A stretch of 64,000 bases of DNA, taken from positions 372,001-436,000 of the forward strand of contig NZ_FNVA01000006.1 of assembly GCF_900108185.1 (NCBI RefSeq), in the 5' to 3' direction. The position numbers were made by a program, and so were the translations under genes. The first letter of the stretch is position 1; each line of letters opens with the position of its first letter. Positions 33,962 through 42,862 of the stretch are shown piece after piece. This stretch comes from Bryocella elongata. Lineage in GTDB: Bacteria > Acidobacteriota > Terriglobia > Terriglobales > Acidobacteriaceae. Below the pieces are notes generated by a model. It saw only the letters and a list, made by a program, of their open reading frames with translations, was not told the DNA's origin and searched no databases.

Positions 33962-34555
33962 ATGCGTGCAGGAATGTTGGCAGGATCGTTGGCGGCGGTG
34001 ATGCTTGCTGTGTCGGGGGGACTGGGCGATGGGCAGACGCCTGCGCCGTCCGCGCAGGTGCCTGCGGGGTACATCCCAACCGTGCGGAAGCTGGAGCATG
34101 GCAAGGCTCCGCGGATGACGTGGCAGCTCGTATCGGAGGCCAATGGCGAGCGGACGTTTGCGGTGATCTTTCTCACCGGCGATGAGCTGTTGGCGGGGAT
34201 CACGGAGTTTGCGGAAGGGCAGCATATCGCGGCGGCTCGCATCACGGGGATCGGGGCGATCAGCCATGCGACGCTGGGCTGGCTTGACCTGGAGAAGAAG
34301 GCGTACAAGCCGATTGTGATCAGCGACCAGGTGGAGGTGACGTCGATGCTGGGCGACATTGCGGAGCTGAACGGCAAGCCCAGCGTGCATCTGCACCTCA
34401 CCGTCGCGCATCAGGATGGGGCGGTAACCGGTGGGCACCTGATCGAAGCGTTTACGCGACCGACGCTGGAGGTGATCGTGACGGAGTACCCGAAGGGTCT
34501 GCACAAGGAGTTCGATCCCGAGGTGGGGATGACCTTGATTAGGCCGAAGAGCTAG
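33962..34555 (+). CDS. Secreted PPC/DUF296-domain protein
   Basis: 197 residues, with GGGAGA before the ATG. The domain (residues 55-185) has the PPC/DUF296 pattern FAVIFLTGDELLAGITEFAE, ITGIGAISHATLGWLD and the metal-like VHLHLTVAHQDG with GGHL. The family is best known from plant AT-hook proteins and from cytoplasmic bacterial proteins that trimerise around a His-bound metal. Here the first 25 residues look like a signal peptide (MRAGMLAGSLAAVMLAVSGG), which would send the domain to the periplasm. The nuoI terminator separates it from the upstream gene. Confidence 0.75.
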   Translation: MRAGMLAGSLAAVMLAVSGGLGDGQTPAPSAQVPAGYIPTVRKLEHGKAPRMTWQLVSEANGERTFAVIFLTGDELLAGITEFAEGQHIAAARITGIGAISHATLGWLDLEKKAYKPIVISDQVEVTSMLGDIAELNGKPSVHLHLTVAHQDGAVTGGHLIEAFTRPTLEVIVTEYPKGLHKEFDPEVGMTLIRPKS

Positions 34556-34565
34556 AAGAGCTAGG

Positions 34566-34600
34566 GATTAGGGAACAGGGATTAGGGATTAGGAAACAAG
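34566..34600 (+). repeat. Heptamer repeat GATTAGG
   Basis: GATTAGG GAACAGG GATTAGG GATTAGG AAACAAG, exact 7-base period, directly upstream of the metH promoter box. Confidence 0.85.
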
Positions 34601-34608
34601 CTGCGAGA

Positions 34609-34614
34609 TATGCT
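34609..34614 (+). promoter_or_regulatory. -10 box TATGCT, 6 nt before metH start
   Basis: TATGCT at 34609-34614, then GAAGGG and ATG at 34621. GAAGGG touches the ATG and is too close to serve as a ribosome binding site, so a leaderless transcript is likely. Confidence 0.55.
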
Positions 34615-34620
34615 GAAGGG

Positions 34621-35754
34621 ATGGGCATCGTGAGGAAGACACAGCCGAAGCACCCGCTGGCGAAGTTGATGGAAGAGCGCATCGTGATTATCGATGGCGC
34701 GATGGGAACGACGATCCGCACCTATGGGATGACGGAAGCCGACATCCGAGGCGAGCGGTTTGCCAACGCGAAGAAGGACATGCTGAACAACGGCGACATC
34801 TTCTCGCTGACGCAGCCGAAGATGATCGGCGACATCCATCGCCGCTTCCTCGAAGCGGGCGCGGACATCATCGAGACGAATACGTTTGGTGCGACGACGA
34901 TCTCGCAGAGCGAGTTCTTTGTGGATGACCCGCGGGAACATGGCGGGCGCAAAGACCCTGAGTTCTATCAGAAGATCATCGACGACACGATGCTGAGTGA
35001 TCTGGCGTGGGAGATCAACGAGACGAGCGCGCGGCAGTGTCGCGAATGGGCGGATCGCGTGGGCAATGACACCGGGCGGCAGAGGTTTGTTGCCGGAGCG
35101 ATTGGGCCGTTGACGGTGTCGCTGTCCAACTCGCCGGATGCGGATGATCCGGGCTTTCGCGTGGTGACGTTCGACCAGGTGCTGACTGCGTACAAGCAGG
35201 AGGTTCGCGCGTTGATCGCGGGCGGCGTGGACACGTTGCTGGTGGAGACGATCTTCGATTCGCTGAATGCGAAGGCGGCGCTGGTGGCCATTCGCGAGGT
35301 GTTCGATGAGGATGGGCTCACCGCTGCGGGTAAGGAGTTGCCGATCCAGATCAGCGCGGCAGTGGGACGTGGTGGAGAGACGATGATCTCCGCGCAGACG
35401 GTGGAGGCGATGTGGACGGCGGTGGCGCAGGCGCGTCCGTTGTCGGTGGGGCTGAACTGCTCGCTGGGGCCGGACCTGATGCATCCGTTCCTCGCGGAGC
35501 TTGCGGGCAAGGCGGGGTGTGCTGTGAGCTGCTATCCGAATGCGGGTCTGCCGAATCCGCTGGCTCCTACGGGCTTCGATCTTCTGCCGGATGATATGGG
35601 GCGGTTGCTGGGCGAGTTTGGGCGCGAGGGCATTGTGAACATTGCGGGCGGCTGCTGCGGGAATACTCCGGATCATATTGCTGCGATTGCGAAGGCGCTT
35701 GAGGGTGTGGCTCCGCGGCGGTATGGAGCTGCGTTGATTGAGGTGGCGGCTTGA
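34621..35754 (+). CDS. metH: Methionine synthase, homocysteine-binding half (split MetH, part 1)
   Basis: 377 residues, matching the N-terminal domain of B12-dependent methionine synthase. [16 protein letters not shown] starts the TIM barrel; the zinc ligands are Cys in GLNCSLGP and the pair in [10 protein letters not shown]. It activates homocysteine and docks onto the cobalamin module made by the next gene. The stop (TGA 35752-35754) overlaps the TTG start of part 2, so the two are translationally coupled. The split falls exactly between the homocysteine and pterin domains, so it is not a random frameshift. Confidence 0.93.
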   Translation: MGIVRKTQPKHPLAKLMEERIVIIDGAMGTTIRTYGMTEADIRGERFANAKKDMLNNGDIFSLTQPKMIGDIHRRFLEAGADIIETNTFGATTISQSEFFVDDPREHGGRKDPEFYQKIIDDTMLSDLAWEINETSARQCREWADRVGNDTGRQRFVAGAIGPLTVSLSNSPDADDPGFRVVTFDQVLTAYKQEVRALIAGGVDTLLVETIFDSLNAKAALVAIREVFDEDGLTAAGKELPIQISAAVGRGGETMISAQTVEAMWTAVAQARPLSVGLNCSLGPDLMHPFLAELAGKAGCAVSCYPNAGLPNPLAPTGFDLLPDDMGRLLGEFGREGIVNIAGGCCGNTPDHIAAIAKALEGVAPRRYGAALIEVAA

Positions 35755-38648
35755 GTCTGGACGAGAAGCAGATCCTCTCCGAGGATGACAACAATGAGGC
35801 CAGGGTCCAGGGCTCAGGGTCCAGGGGCCAGAGTGCGGAAACGCAGATTCCCATGCGGCAAGCAGAGGGGAATGATGGCGAAGAGCAGATCCTCTCCGAG
35901 GATGACAACCAGAAAGGCAACGATAACGACGAGACGACTCCGTTCAAGCCGCTGCGGCTTTCGGGGTCGCAGCCGTTCGTGCAGCAGCCGGGCGTCTACA
36001 TGATGATCGGCGAGCGCACGAACGTGGCCGGGTCGCCGAAGTTCGCGAAGCTGATCAAGGAAGGCAAGTACGAAGAGGCCGTCAGCGTTGCGGTGCAGCA
36101 GGTGGAGAACGGCGCGAACGTCATCGACATCTGCATGGACGAGGGCATGATCGACGGCGTGGCCGCGATGACGCGCTTCCTGCAGCTGCTGGGCTCGGAG
36201 CCTGATGTGGCGAAGGTTCCGTTCATGGTGGACTCCTCGAAGTGGGAGGTCATCGAGGCGGGGCTGAAGTGCATCCAGGGCAAGGGCATCGTGAACTCGA
36301 TCTCACTGAAGGAAGGCGAGGAGAAGTTCCGGGCCAACGCGCGGGCTGTGCTGAAGTATGGCGCTGCGGTTGTCGTGATGGCCTTCGATGAACAGGGCCA
36401 GGCCGCGACGTATGAGGACAAGATTCGCATCTGCGAGCGCGCGTACCGCATGCTTGTCGACGAGATCGGATTTCCGCCGGAAGACATCATCTTCGATCCG
36501 AACATCCTGACCGTGGCGACGGGTATGGAAGAGCATGCGAACTACGCGCTGGACTTCATCAACGCGACGCGGTGGATCAAGCAGAACCTTCCGCACGCGA
36601 AGGTGTCGGGTGGTGTTTCAAACATCAGCTTCAGCTTCCGCGGCAACAACAAGGTGCGCGAGGCGATGCACTCGGCGTTCCTGTACTACGCGATCGGCGC
36701 GGGCATGGACATGGGCATCGTCAACGCCGGCATGCTCGAGGTGTACGAGGAGATCGATCCCGAGCTGAAAGAGTTGGTGGAGGATGTGCTGCTCAATCGG
36801 CGGCCCGATGCCACGGAGCGGCTGGTGGACTTTGGCGAGGCGCTGAAGGCCGCGGGAGCAGGCGGCGACAAGGCGGCGGAGAAGAAGGCCGAAGAGTGGC
36901 GCAACGGGACGGTCGAGGAGCGGCTGAGCCATGCGCTGGTGAAGGGCATCGACGCGTACATCGAGATCGATACGGAAGAGGCGCGCGCGAAGCTGGGCCG
37001 GCCGCTGCTGGTGATCGAAGGCCCGCTGATGGCGGGCATGGGGGTGGTGGGCGATCTGTTCGGTGCGGGCAAGATGTTTCTGCCGCAGGTGGTGAAGAGC
37101 GCTCGCGTGATGAAGAAGGCCGTGGCGTATCTGTTTCCGTTCATGGAGGCGGAGAAGGCCGCGATGATTGCGGCGGGCGAAGAGGTGAAGGCACAGGGCA
37201 AGATCGTGCTGGCGACGGTGAAGGGCGATGTGCATGACATCGGCAAGAACATTGTGGGCGTGGTGCTGGCCTGCAATAACTACGAAGTCATTGACATGGG
37301 CGTGATGGTGCCCGCGGAGAAGATCCTCGAGCGCGCGAAGGAGGTGCGTGCGGACATCATCGGCTTGAGCGGGCTGATTACGCCGTCGCTCGATGAGATG
37401 GTGCATGTGGCGCGCGAGATGGAGCGGCAGGGCTTCAAGGTGCCGCTGCTTATCGGTGGAGCGACTACCAGCCGCGCGCATACGGCGATCAAGATTGCGC
37501 CGCATTACTCGCAACCGGTGGTGCATGTGCTGGACGCGAGCCGCGCGGTGCCGGTGACGACGAGCCTGCTGAGTGTCGATGGCCGCGAGGACTTTGAGAC
37601 GCAGCACCGTTCGGACTACGAGGCGATTCGGACGTCGCACAATGCGCCGAAGGCGAAGGCTCTGCCGCTGGCCGAGGCTCGCGCACGGCGCACGAAGATC
37701 GAGTGGCGCGATGAGGATATTGCGAAGCCTGAGTTCTTCGGTGTGCATACGCTGGAGGACTTTCCGCTCTCGACGCTGCGAGAGTTTATCGACTGGTCGC
37801 CGTTCTTCCATACCTGGGGGATGAAGGGGATCTATCCGCGCATTCTCAATGCTGAGAAGCCGGAGCAGGAGGAGCAGGCCAAGCATGCGCGCGCGTTGTT
37901 TGCCGATGGGCAGGCGATGCTGGAGCGGATCGTCGAAGCCAAGTTGATTACGGCACGTGGTGTGTATGGCTTCTTCCGCGCGAATGCTGTGGGCGATGAC
38001 ATTGTGCTGTACAAAGACGATGCGCGCAGCGAAGAACTCGCAGTGCTGCACGGGCTGCGGCAGCAGGTGCATCGCGAAGGCTCGGAGCCTTGCCGGAACA
38101 TTGCGGATTTTGTCGCGCCGAAGGAGACGGGGCTTGCTGACTCTGTGGGTGCGTTTGCGGTGACCAGCGGCATTGGATTGCCGGAGGTGGTGGAGCGGTT
38201 CAAGGCCGCGAACGACGATTACTCGGCGATCATGGCGGAGGCGATTGCGGACCGGCTGGCTGAGGCGTTTGCGGAGTGCCTGCACAAGCGGGTGCGCGAT
38301 CAGTGGGGCTACGGGCTGACCGAGAACCTCACGCCGGCGGAGTTGATCCAGGAAGGGTATCGCGGCATCCGGCCTGCGCCGGGGTATCCCGCGTCCCCGG
38401 ACCATACGGAGAAGGGCACGATCTGGAAGCTGCTGGATACGGAGAAGGCCACGGGGATGAAGCTGACGGAGAACTTTGCCATGTGGCCGGGGTCGAGCGT
38501 GAGCGGGTTGTACTTTGCACATCCGCAGTCGCGTTACTTCGCGCTGGGGAAGATCGATCGCGACCAGGTGGAGGACTATGCCGAGCGCAAGGGCATGAGC
38601 GTGGACGAGGTTGAACGCTGGCTGGGGCCGAATTTGAACTACAAGTGA
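35751..38648 (+). CDS. metH: Methionine synthase, pterin, cobalamin and activation domains (split MetH, part 2)
   Basis: 965 residues from a TTG overlapping the previous stop, with AGGTGG upstream. Residues 1-75 are a hydrophilic linker built from repeats (QILSEDDN twice, [10 protein letters not shown] once). The pterin barrel starts at [16 protein letters not shown], the cobalamin domain has [12 protein letters not shown] (His ligand, about residue 494) and the C-terminal activation domain has [16 protein letters not shown] for S-adenosylmethionine binding. It moves the methyl group from methyltetrahydrofolate via cobalamin to homocysteine held by part 1. The linker is unlike the rest in codon and residue use. 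Confidence 0.93.
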   Translation: MSLDEKQILSEDDNNEARVQGSGSRGQSAETQIPMRQAEGNDGEEQILSEDDNQKGNDNDETTPFKPLRLSGSQPFVQQPGVYMMIGERTNVAGSPKFAKLIKEGKYEEAVSVAVQQVENGANVIDICMDEGMIDGVAAMTRFLQLLGSEPDVAKVPFMVDSSKWEVIEAGLKCIQGKGIVNSISLKEGEEKFRANARAVLKYGAAVVVMAFDEQGQAATYEDKIRICERAYRMLVDEIGFPPEDIIFDPNILTVATGMEEHANYALDFINATRWIKQNLPHAKVSGGVSNISFSFRGNNKVREAMHSAFLYYAIGAGMDMGIVNAGMLEVYEEIDPELKELVEDVLLNRRPDATERLVDFGEALKAAGAGGDKAAEKKAEEWRNGTVEERLSHALVKGIDAYIEIDTEEARAKLGRPLLVIEGPLMAGMGVVGDLFGAGKMFLPQVVKSARVMKKAVAYLFPFMEAEKAAMIAAGEEVKAQGKIVLATVKGDVHDIGKNIVGVVLACNNYEVIDMGVMVPAEKILERAKEVRADIIGLSGLITPSLDEMVHVAREMERQGFKVPLLIGGATTSRAHTAIKIAPHYSQPVVHVLDASRAVPVTTSLLSVDGREDFETQHRSDYEAIRTSHNAPKAKALPLAEARARRTKIEWRDEDIAKPEFFGVHTLEDFPLSTLREFIDWSPFFHTWGMKGIYPRILNAEKPEQEEQAKHARALFADGQAMLERIVEAKLITARGVYGFFRANAVGDDIVLYKDDARSEELAVLHGLRQQVHREGSEPCRNIADFVAPKETGLADSVGAFAVTSGIGLPEVVERFKAANDDYSAIMAEAIADRLAEAFAECLHKRVRDQWGYGLTENLTPAELIQEGYRGIRPAPGYPASPDHTEKGTIWKLLDTEKATGMKLTENFAMWPGSSVSGLYFAHPQSRYFALGKIDRDQVEDYAERKGMSVDEVERWLGPNLNYK
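35764..35918 (+). repeat. Cluster of hairpin and heptamer repeats coding the MetH part 2 linker
   Basis: CAGATCCTCTCCGAGGATGACAA occurs at about 35769 and again at 35886 (stem ATCCTC / GAGGAT). Between them are the YYAGGGN heptamer array (35800-35838) and a related hairpin fragment (CAGATTCCC...GGGAATGATG, 35846-35876). All are read in frame. Confidence 0.8.
35800..35838 (+). repeat. Heptamer repeat YYAGGGN, in frame in metH part 2
   Basis: CCAGGGT CCAGGGC TCAGGGT CCAGGGG CCAGAGT GC. Encodes [12 protein letters not shown], the same frame used in the other two coding copies. Confidence 0.88.
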
Positions 38649-38654
38649 GATAGA

Positions 38655-38682
38655 GAGCAGACAGTAGACAGTAGATCGAAGA
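38655..38682 (+). repeat. Heptamer repeat CAGTAGA
   Basis: GAGCAGA CAGTAGA CAGTAGA TCGAAGA, period 7, between the metH stop and the M20 peptidase start. A related word lies at 60575-60650. Confidence 0.75.
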
Positions 38683-38707
38683 AAGTGTGCGCTTGAGAGG
38701 GATGGCG

Positions 38708-40144
38708 ATGACTTTGTGGGGACGTTCGTTGGTTTGCGTGGCGGGTCTGTTGAGCGTTGCGGCAGGGGAATTGGCGGCGCAGCAGCCGAAGTTGCCGGCG
38801 CAGGATCGCGAGCTTTCGCGGGCGATGCTGGCGGAGGTCATCGGGATCAACTCGCAGGACTCCAATGGCAGCGTGACGGCGGTGGCCGAGGCGCTGCGGG
38901 CGCGTTTCGTCGCAGCGGGGTTTGCAGAGAGCGACCTGATCCTGGCGGGGCCGAACGACCGCAAGCAGAACCTGGTGGTGCGCGTCGCGGGCAGCGATGC
39001 GTCGCTGAAGCCCATCCTCATCATTGGACACATCGATGTGGTGGAGGCGCGGCGCGAGGACTGGACGAGCGATCCGTACACGCTGATCGAGAAGGATGGC
39101 TTCTTCTACGGGCGCGGCACGCAGGACATGAAGTCCGGCGATGTGGACGTGGCGGAGAGCCTGATCCGGCTGAAGCGCGAGGGCTGGACACCGAAGCGCA
39201 CGATCATCGCGGCGTTCACGGCGGATGAAGAGGGTGGCAAGTCGAATGGTGTCGATTGGCTACTGAAGAACAAGCCTGAGCTGATTCGGGCGGAGTTCGT
39301 GCTGAATCCTGATGCGGGCGGCGTGGAGCTGCGCAATGGGCGCGCGACGGAGATGGACGTCGAGGCCACGGAGAAAACGTATGCGGATTTCCGCGTCACG
39401 GCCATCAATCGTGGAGGACACAGCTCGCAGCCGCGGCCGGACAATGCCATCTATGAGCTGATGCATGCGCTCACGAAGCTCGAAGCGACGCCGTTTCCGA
39501 TTGAGCTGAACCCGGTGACGCGGGAGCAGCTGGCTCAGACGGCGAAGATCGATTCGCCCGCGCGGGCAGCGAACATTCGTGGCGTTCTGGCGCAGCCGAT
39601 GAATGCGCGTGCGCTGGCGGCGTTTTCGTCGGACCCGCAGGATAGCGCGCTCTTGCGGACGACCTGTGTCGCGACGATGCTGAGCGGCGGGCATGCCCCG
39701 AATGCGCTGCCGCAGTTGGCGCGGGCCAATGTGAACTGCAGGATACTGCCGGGGCACTCGCAGGAGGATGTGCGACTGGAGCTGATCAAGCTCTTCGGCG
39801 ATCCCGGGCTGACGATCGCATACATGTCGGATGGTGGCGAGATCTCGGCGACGGCGCCGGGGCGCAGCAGTTTGCCTCCCCCGGCGCCGCGCGAGGATGT
39901 CTTTGGTCCGCTGCGGGCGGTGACGCAGCAGATGTGGCCTGGGATTCCGGTGATCCCGGTGATGAGCGCGGGCGCGAGCGACTCGATCTACACGATGCAG
40001 GCGGGGCTGCCGAGCTATGGCGTCGGCGGCCTGGGGATCGACTTCGATGACGACCGGGCGCATGGGCGGGATGAGCGTATTCGGGTGGAGGCGTTTTACG
40101 AGAGCGTGGAGTTCTATTACCTGTATCTGAAGGCGTTGGAGTAG
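38708..40144 (+). CDS. Secreted M20-family metallopeptidase
   Basis: 478 residues from the ATG at 38708, which has GAGAGG 8 bases before it; GTG 38687 and ATG 38702 are in frame but worse placed. A signal peptide (MTLWGRSLVCVAGLLSVAAG, ending LAAQ) is followed by an M20 dimetal peptidase: LIIGHIDVVEAR (first His and Asp), FYGRGTQDMKSG (bridging Asp), FTADEEGG (Glu base and metal ligand) and a C-terminal DRAHGRDERI (last His). The lid domain with RGGHSSQP is present. It probably trims peptides or dipeptides in the periplasm. Confidence 0.9.
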   Translation: MTLWGRSLVCVAGLLSVAAGELAAQQPKLPAQDRELSRAMLAEVIGINSQDSNGSVTAVAEALRARFVAAGFAESDLILAGPNDRKQNLVVRVAGSDASLKPILIIGHIDVVEARREDWTSDPYTLIEKDGFFYGRGTQDMKSGDVDVAESLIRLKREGWTPKRTIIAAFTADEEGGKSNGVDWLLKNKPELIRAEFVLNPDAGGVELRNGRATEMDVEATEKTYADFRVTAINRGGHSSQPRPDNAIYELMHALTKLEATPFPIELNPVTREQLAQTAKIDSPARAANIRGVLAQPMNARALAAFSSDPQDSALLRTTCVATMLSGGHAPNALPQLARANVNCRILPGHSQEDVRLELIKLFGDPGLTIAYMSDGGEISATAPGRSSLPPPAPREDVFGPLRAVTQQMWPGIPVIPVMSAGASDSIYTMQAGLPSYGVGGLGIDFDDDRAHGRDERIRVEAFYESVEFYYLYLKALE

Positions 40145-40235
40145 GACGCTAGCGCGGAAGAGCTGCCTGAGAAATATCGGACGGCGTTCGATTTTCGTTG
40201 CAGGTTTTGGGGCGCTCTTGGAGAATGGCCCAACC

Positions 40236-40799
40236 ATGGGTAACTATCCGTCTTACTACGCCTATCCGTCGACGCCCCCGCTGGTGCGCGTCTTGCCGAA
40301 CCCTCCGCGGTTGCACTGGGGCTGGGTTCTGGCTTTGCATCTGCTTACTCGCGGTTTGTTCGGTGCCGTGTGGCTTCTGGTGCAGGCGAATTGGGTGCGC
40401 AAGGTTCGCGGGAGCAGCAAGGCCTTCGTATGGTCCATCGTGAATCTTGCGGTCTGGCCGGTCGTGATCTTTGCGGGTGCGGTGATCGGCGTTGCGACTA
40501 CGCTGCTGCACGTCGACCCGACGGAGAGTAGCGCGATGCTTGCGACCTTCGGTGTTCTGGTCTTCCTCGCGGTCCTGATCCTGAACCTGGGCACAATCTT
40601 TACCCTGCGCAGCGAACTGGAGGAGTTGCCGGTCGGACTTTCCCTGGGGGCGATTATGACGTTCTTCTTTGGGCCGATTTACTTCCAGTATCACCTGCAC
40701 ACCTTCTCGTTCGACCAGGTGAACACCACACCGGGGTATTCGCTCGGGCTGAACGCGGCGCCGTTGGTGGTGCCGGTGGAGCAGGACAAATCCCTTTAG
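40236..40799 (+). CDS. Membrane protein of unknown function
   Basis: 187 residues from the ATG at 40236 (TTG 40218 is in frame but has no better context). A Pro/Tyr-rich N-terminus leads to four hydrophobic segments, with WGWVLALHLLTRGLFGAVWLLVQ-type first helix and WSIVNLAVWPVVIFAGAVIG next; the layout resembles DUF4234-like or other small integral proteins. The loop motif NWVRKVRGSS is positively charged and cytoplasmic by the positive-inside rule. No family is claimed. A very stable hairpin follows. Confidence 0.55.
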   Translation: MGNYPSYYAYPSTPPLVRVLPNPPRLHWGWVLALHLLTRGLFGAVWLLVQANWVRKVRGSSKAFVWSIVNLAVWPVVIFAGAVIGVATTLLHVDPTESSAMLATFGVLVFLAVLILNLGTIFTLRSELEELPVGLSLGAIMTFFFGPIYFQYHLHTFSFDQVNTTPGYSLGLNAAPLVVPVEQDKSL

Positions 40800-40819
40800 C
40801 GCGCCCAGAGAAACTGCAT

Positions 40820-40862
40820 GCAACGAAGAAGCGGCAGCCATTGGCTGCCGCTTCTTCGTTGC
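40820..40862. terminator. Perfect 20-bp hairpin between convergent genes
   Basis: 20 bases from 40820 pair perfectly with 40843-40862 around a 3-base loop ATT. The outer part GCAACGAAGAAG / CTTCTTCGTTGC supplies A-rich and T-rich arms, so it can terminate transcription from both sides. Confidence 0.85.
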
Positions 40863-40881
40863 TACAAGGATCACGATCTCG

Positions 40882-41340
40882 CTAGGTCTTCATACCCATG
40901 GGGGCGGTGTTTCCTGTGGGCGCCTCGCCTGGTTTGGCTGGGGCGTACTTGGAGGCGCACTTCGCCTGGAGCTGGGTGGCGTGGAAGGTGCCATCGCGGC
41001 CGAAGGTGCCGATGGCGAGTGCCTGGGCGTCGTCCTTGAAGGTGTCGGGCGGCGGCTCGGAGCCTACATAGGAGACCTTGACGGTCTTGCCCTGCTCGAT
41101 GAGGGTGAACTCAGCGTTGGGTCCGTTGCGCTGGATGGTGCCGGGCTCGACGTTGCCGGCCACGCGCAGGTTCTTGGAGTAGGCGCCCGAGCCCATCGCC
41201 TGAAGTTCGGAGATGGTGACGTAGTAGCTCTTGGTGTCCCGGGCTCCGGAGACGGCGAGCCAGGCGACGGTGCAGAAGATCACCGCGGCGGCGATGAGGA
41301 ACTTGACGGGGGACTGTCGCTTTGTCGCTAGGTTTGGCAC
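40882..41340 (-). CDS. ccmE: Haem chaperone CcmE, CxxxY variant
   Basis: 152 residues from the GTG at 41340. One N-terminal membrane anchor (residues 13-30) and a beta-barrel domain with LRVAGNVEPGTIQRNG and EFTLIEQGKTVKVSYVG, as in CcmE. The haem-binding motif, HxxxY in most bacteria, reads CASKY here: Cys128 and Tyr132. Such Cys variants are known from some archaea and sulfate reducers. It passes haem to apocytochromes c during type I maturation. TACACT 6 bases before the start, with no binding site, suggests a leaderless mRNA. No other ccm gene is adjacent. Confidence 0.9.
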   Translation of the reverse strand: MPNLATKRQSPVKFLIAAAVIFCTVAWLAVSGARDTKSYYVTISELQAMGSGAYSKNLRVAGNVEPGTIQRNGPNAEFTLIEQGKTVKVSYVGSEPPPDTFKDDAQALAIGTFGRDGTFHATQLQAKCASKYAPAKPGEAPTGNTAPMGMKT

Positions 41341-41346
41341 GTGATC

Positions 41347-41352
41347 AGTGTA
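41347..41352 (-). promoter_or_regulatory. -10 box TACACT, 6 nt before ccmE start
   Basis: On the minus strand TACACT is followed by GATCAC and the GTG at 41340. Leaderless arrangement with a GTG start. Confidence 0.55.
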
Positions 41353-41423
41353 TCGTGGCGCGGAATTGAAGCGGTGACGAGTGTCACGGGTGTGGGGCGG
41401 TGATCGGCCCGAAAAGGGGCCGG

Positions 41424-41503
41424 GTGTTGGTCGTTCGTTGTTGGGTGTTGGGAGAGGCTCAGGGCCCACGCTCCCAACAACGAACATCCAACACCTAACA
41501 ACC
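41424..41503. repeat. Inverted pair of GTTGG heptamer arrays
   Basis: Left arm GTGTTGG TCGTTCG TTGTTGG GTGTTGG GAG (41424-41454); right arm, 16 bases later, is nearly its reverse complement (CTCCCAACAACGAAC then CCAACACC, 41471-41503). It could fold into a long hairpin between two minus-strand genes. Confidence 0.85.
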
Positions 41504-41507
41504 TTGT

Positions 41508-42626
41508 TTACTTGAAATCCACGTACAGGGTGCGGCGTTCTTTGGTGGACTGCTGGGCCAGCTCCAGCAGGCGGACGGTGCGGTAGCCGTCTTCGGTGGG
41601 CACGGCGAGGGGTTTGCCGTCGGCGATGGCGTCGCGGACGGAGACGTAGAAGTTGCGATAGTCGCCGGTGACGGAGGGGTAGGGCTTCTTCTCCAGCTGG
41701 ACGGGCTCCTTGCGCTCGGTGGCGAGGGTGAGGGTGCCCCAGGCGGATTCGGGCTCCGGGAGCCAGGGCTCAGACGAGCCGACCTGCGGCGGGACTGCGC
41801 CGAGGTTCAGCAGGGCGTTTTCCTGCGGGTCGAGGCCGTACTTGGTCCAGCTGCCGTGGGTGCCGTGTACGCGGAAGCGGGGTGCGGCGTCGGCGGCCAG
41901 CATGGTGGCGTGGCAGATGAAGCGGACGGGTTTACCGGGCCAGAAGGGTGTGGAGTCGTACTCGAAGGTGATGTCGACGGCGTCGTTGATGTCGGTCTGG
42001 TCGCGGTCCTCGCGGACGGAGCCAGTGACGCGCGCAGGGGCTCCGAAGAGGGCGAGCGCCTGGTCGACGAGGTGCGGGCCCAGGTCGAAGAGGATGCCGC
42101 TGGTGGGGCTGGCGGCTTCCTTCCAGGTATTGGGGCGCTGGATGGGGCGGAAGCGGTCGTAGCTGGAGAAGACCTCGACGATGCGGCCGAGGTGGCCTTC
42201 GTCGAGGATCTTGCGGAGGGTGAGGAAGTCGGCGTCCCAACGGCGATTGTGGAAGGGCGCGAGGACGAGGCCCTTGGCTTTGGCCAGGTCGATCAGTTCG
42301 CGTGCCTCTGCGCTGGACGAGGCGAAGGGCTTGTCGATGACGACGTGCTTGCCGGCCTCGAGGGCGGCTTTGGCCATCGCGTAGTGGGTATCGTTGGGCA
42401 GGCCGACGACGATAAGGTCGATGTTCGGGTCGGCAAAGGCCTCCTCGGCGGACTTGAGGATGCGGGCGTTCGGATAGCGCTCACGGGCGGTGTCGCCGGT
42501 GCGCTGGACGATGACGGAAAGCTCGAGACCGGGGACGGCGCTGACGAAGGGGCAGTGGAAGACCTTCCCGGCGAGGCCGTAGCCGAGGACAGCGGTATTG
42601 ATGCTCATGGCTGTGCGAATGCTCAT
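41508..42626 (-). CDS. Gfo/Idh/MocA-family oxidoreductase
   Basis: 372 residues from the ATG at 42626; ATGs at 42635 and 42608 are alternatives. I prefer 42626 because TACCAT lies 7 bases upstream. The Rossmann fold opens with AVLGYGLAGKVFHCPFV; the family motif HVVIDKPFASSSAEARELI carries the conserved Lys-Pro, and NRRWDADFLTLRKI follows. It oxidises or reduces a sugar or inositol-like substrate with NAD(P). The closest sub-type resembles E. coli YdgJ/scyllo-inositol dehydrogenase. The substrate cannot be read from context. Confidence 0.88.
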   Translation of the reverse strand: MSIRTAMSINTAVLGYGLAGKVFHCPFVSAVPGLELSVIVQRTGDTARERYPNARILKSAEEAFADPNIDLIVVGLPNDTHYAMAKAALEAGKHVVIDKPFASSSAEARELIDLAKAKGLVLAPFHNRRWDADFLTLRKILDEGHLGRIVEVFSSYDRFRPIQRPNTWKEAASPTSGILFDLGPHLVDQALALFGAPARVTGSVREDRDQTDINDAVDITFEYDSTPFWPGKPVRFICHATMLAADAAPRFRVHGTHGSWTKYGLDPQENALLNLGAVPPQVGSSEPWLPEPESAWGTLTLATERKEPVQLEKKPYPSVTGDYRNFYVSVRDAIADGKPLAVPTEDGYRTVRLLELAQQSTKERRTLYVDFK

Positions 42627-42635
42627 GGCAGACAT

Positions 42636-42862
42636 GGTACTCGCAACCTGTCATGCAGGTCACCGGAGGCTTTGCACTGTTTCAGGGGCAATGGCACGCC
42701 CCAAAGGTGTGGAATTTGAGAGGAACTTTTGCATACCTGCGGGTTTCGTCCGCATCTGTATTTGAGACAGAGAAAAATAGTCGCGCTTCGCGGCGGGACT
42801 CGCCGGTTCCCCGGCGGATTCGCAGGGTTCCTGCGGGTGGCTTCTCGGGATGACGATTTAGC
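42636..42862. other. Divergent intergenic region with palindromic element
   Basis: 227 bases between the Gfo/Idh gene and the tolC-like gene, holding both promoters. At 42775-42857 is a GC-rich block of short inverted repeats (CGCGCTTCGCGGCG, CCGGTTCCCCGG, GCAGGGTTCCTGC) that ends in TCGGGATGACGAT, the same kind of end as the other dispersed elements. Confidence 0.5.

Noticed and set aside
35740..35760. MetH split as a sequencing error or recent frameshift
   Set aside because: The break falls exactly at a domain border, with a coupled stop/start overlap and complete domains on both sides.
36618..38522. 634-residue open frame antisense to metH part 2
   Set aside because: Composition is that of a shadow frame (His and Arg rich), and the + strand is an unambiguous enzyme.
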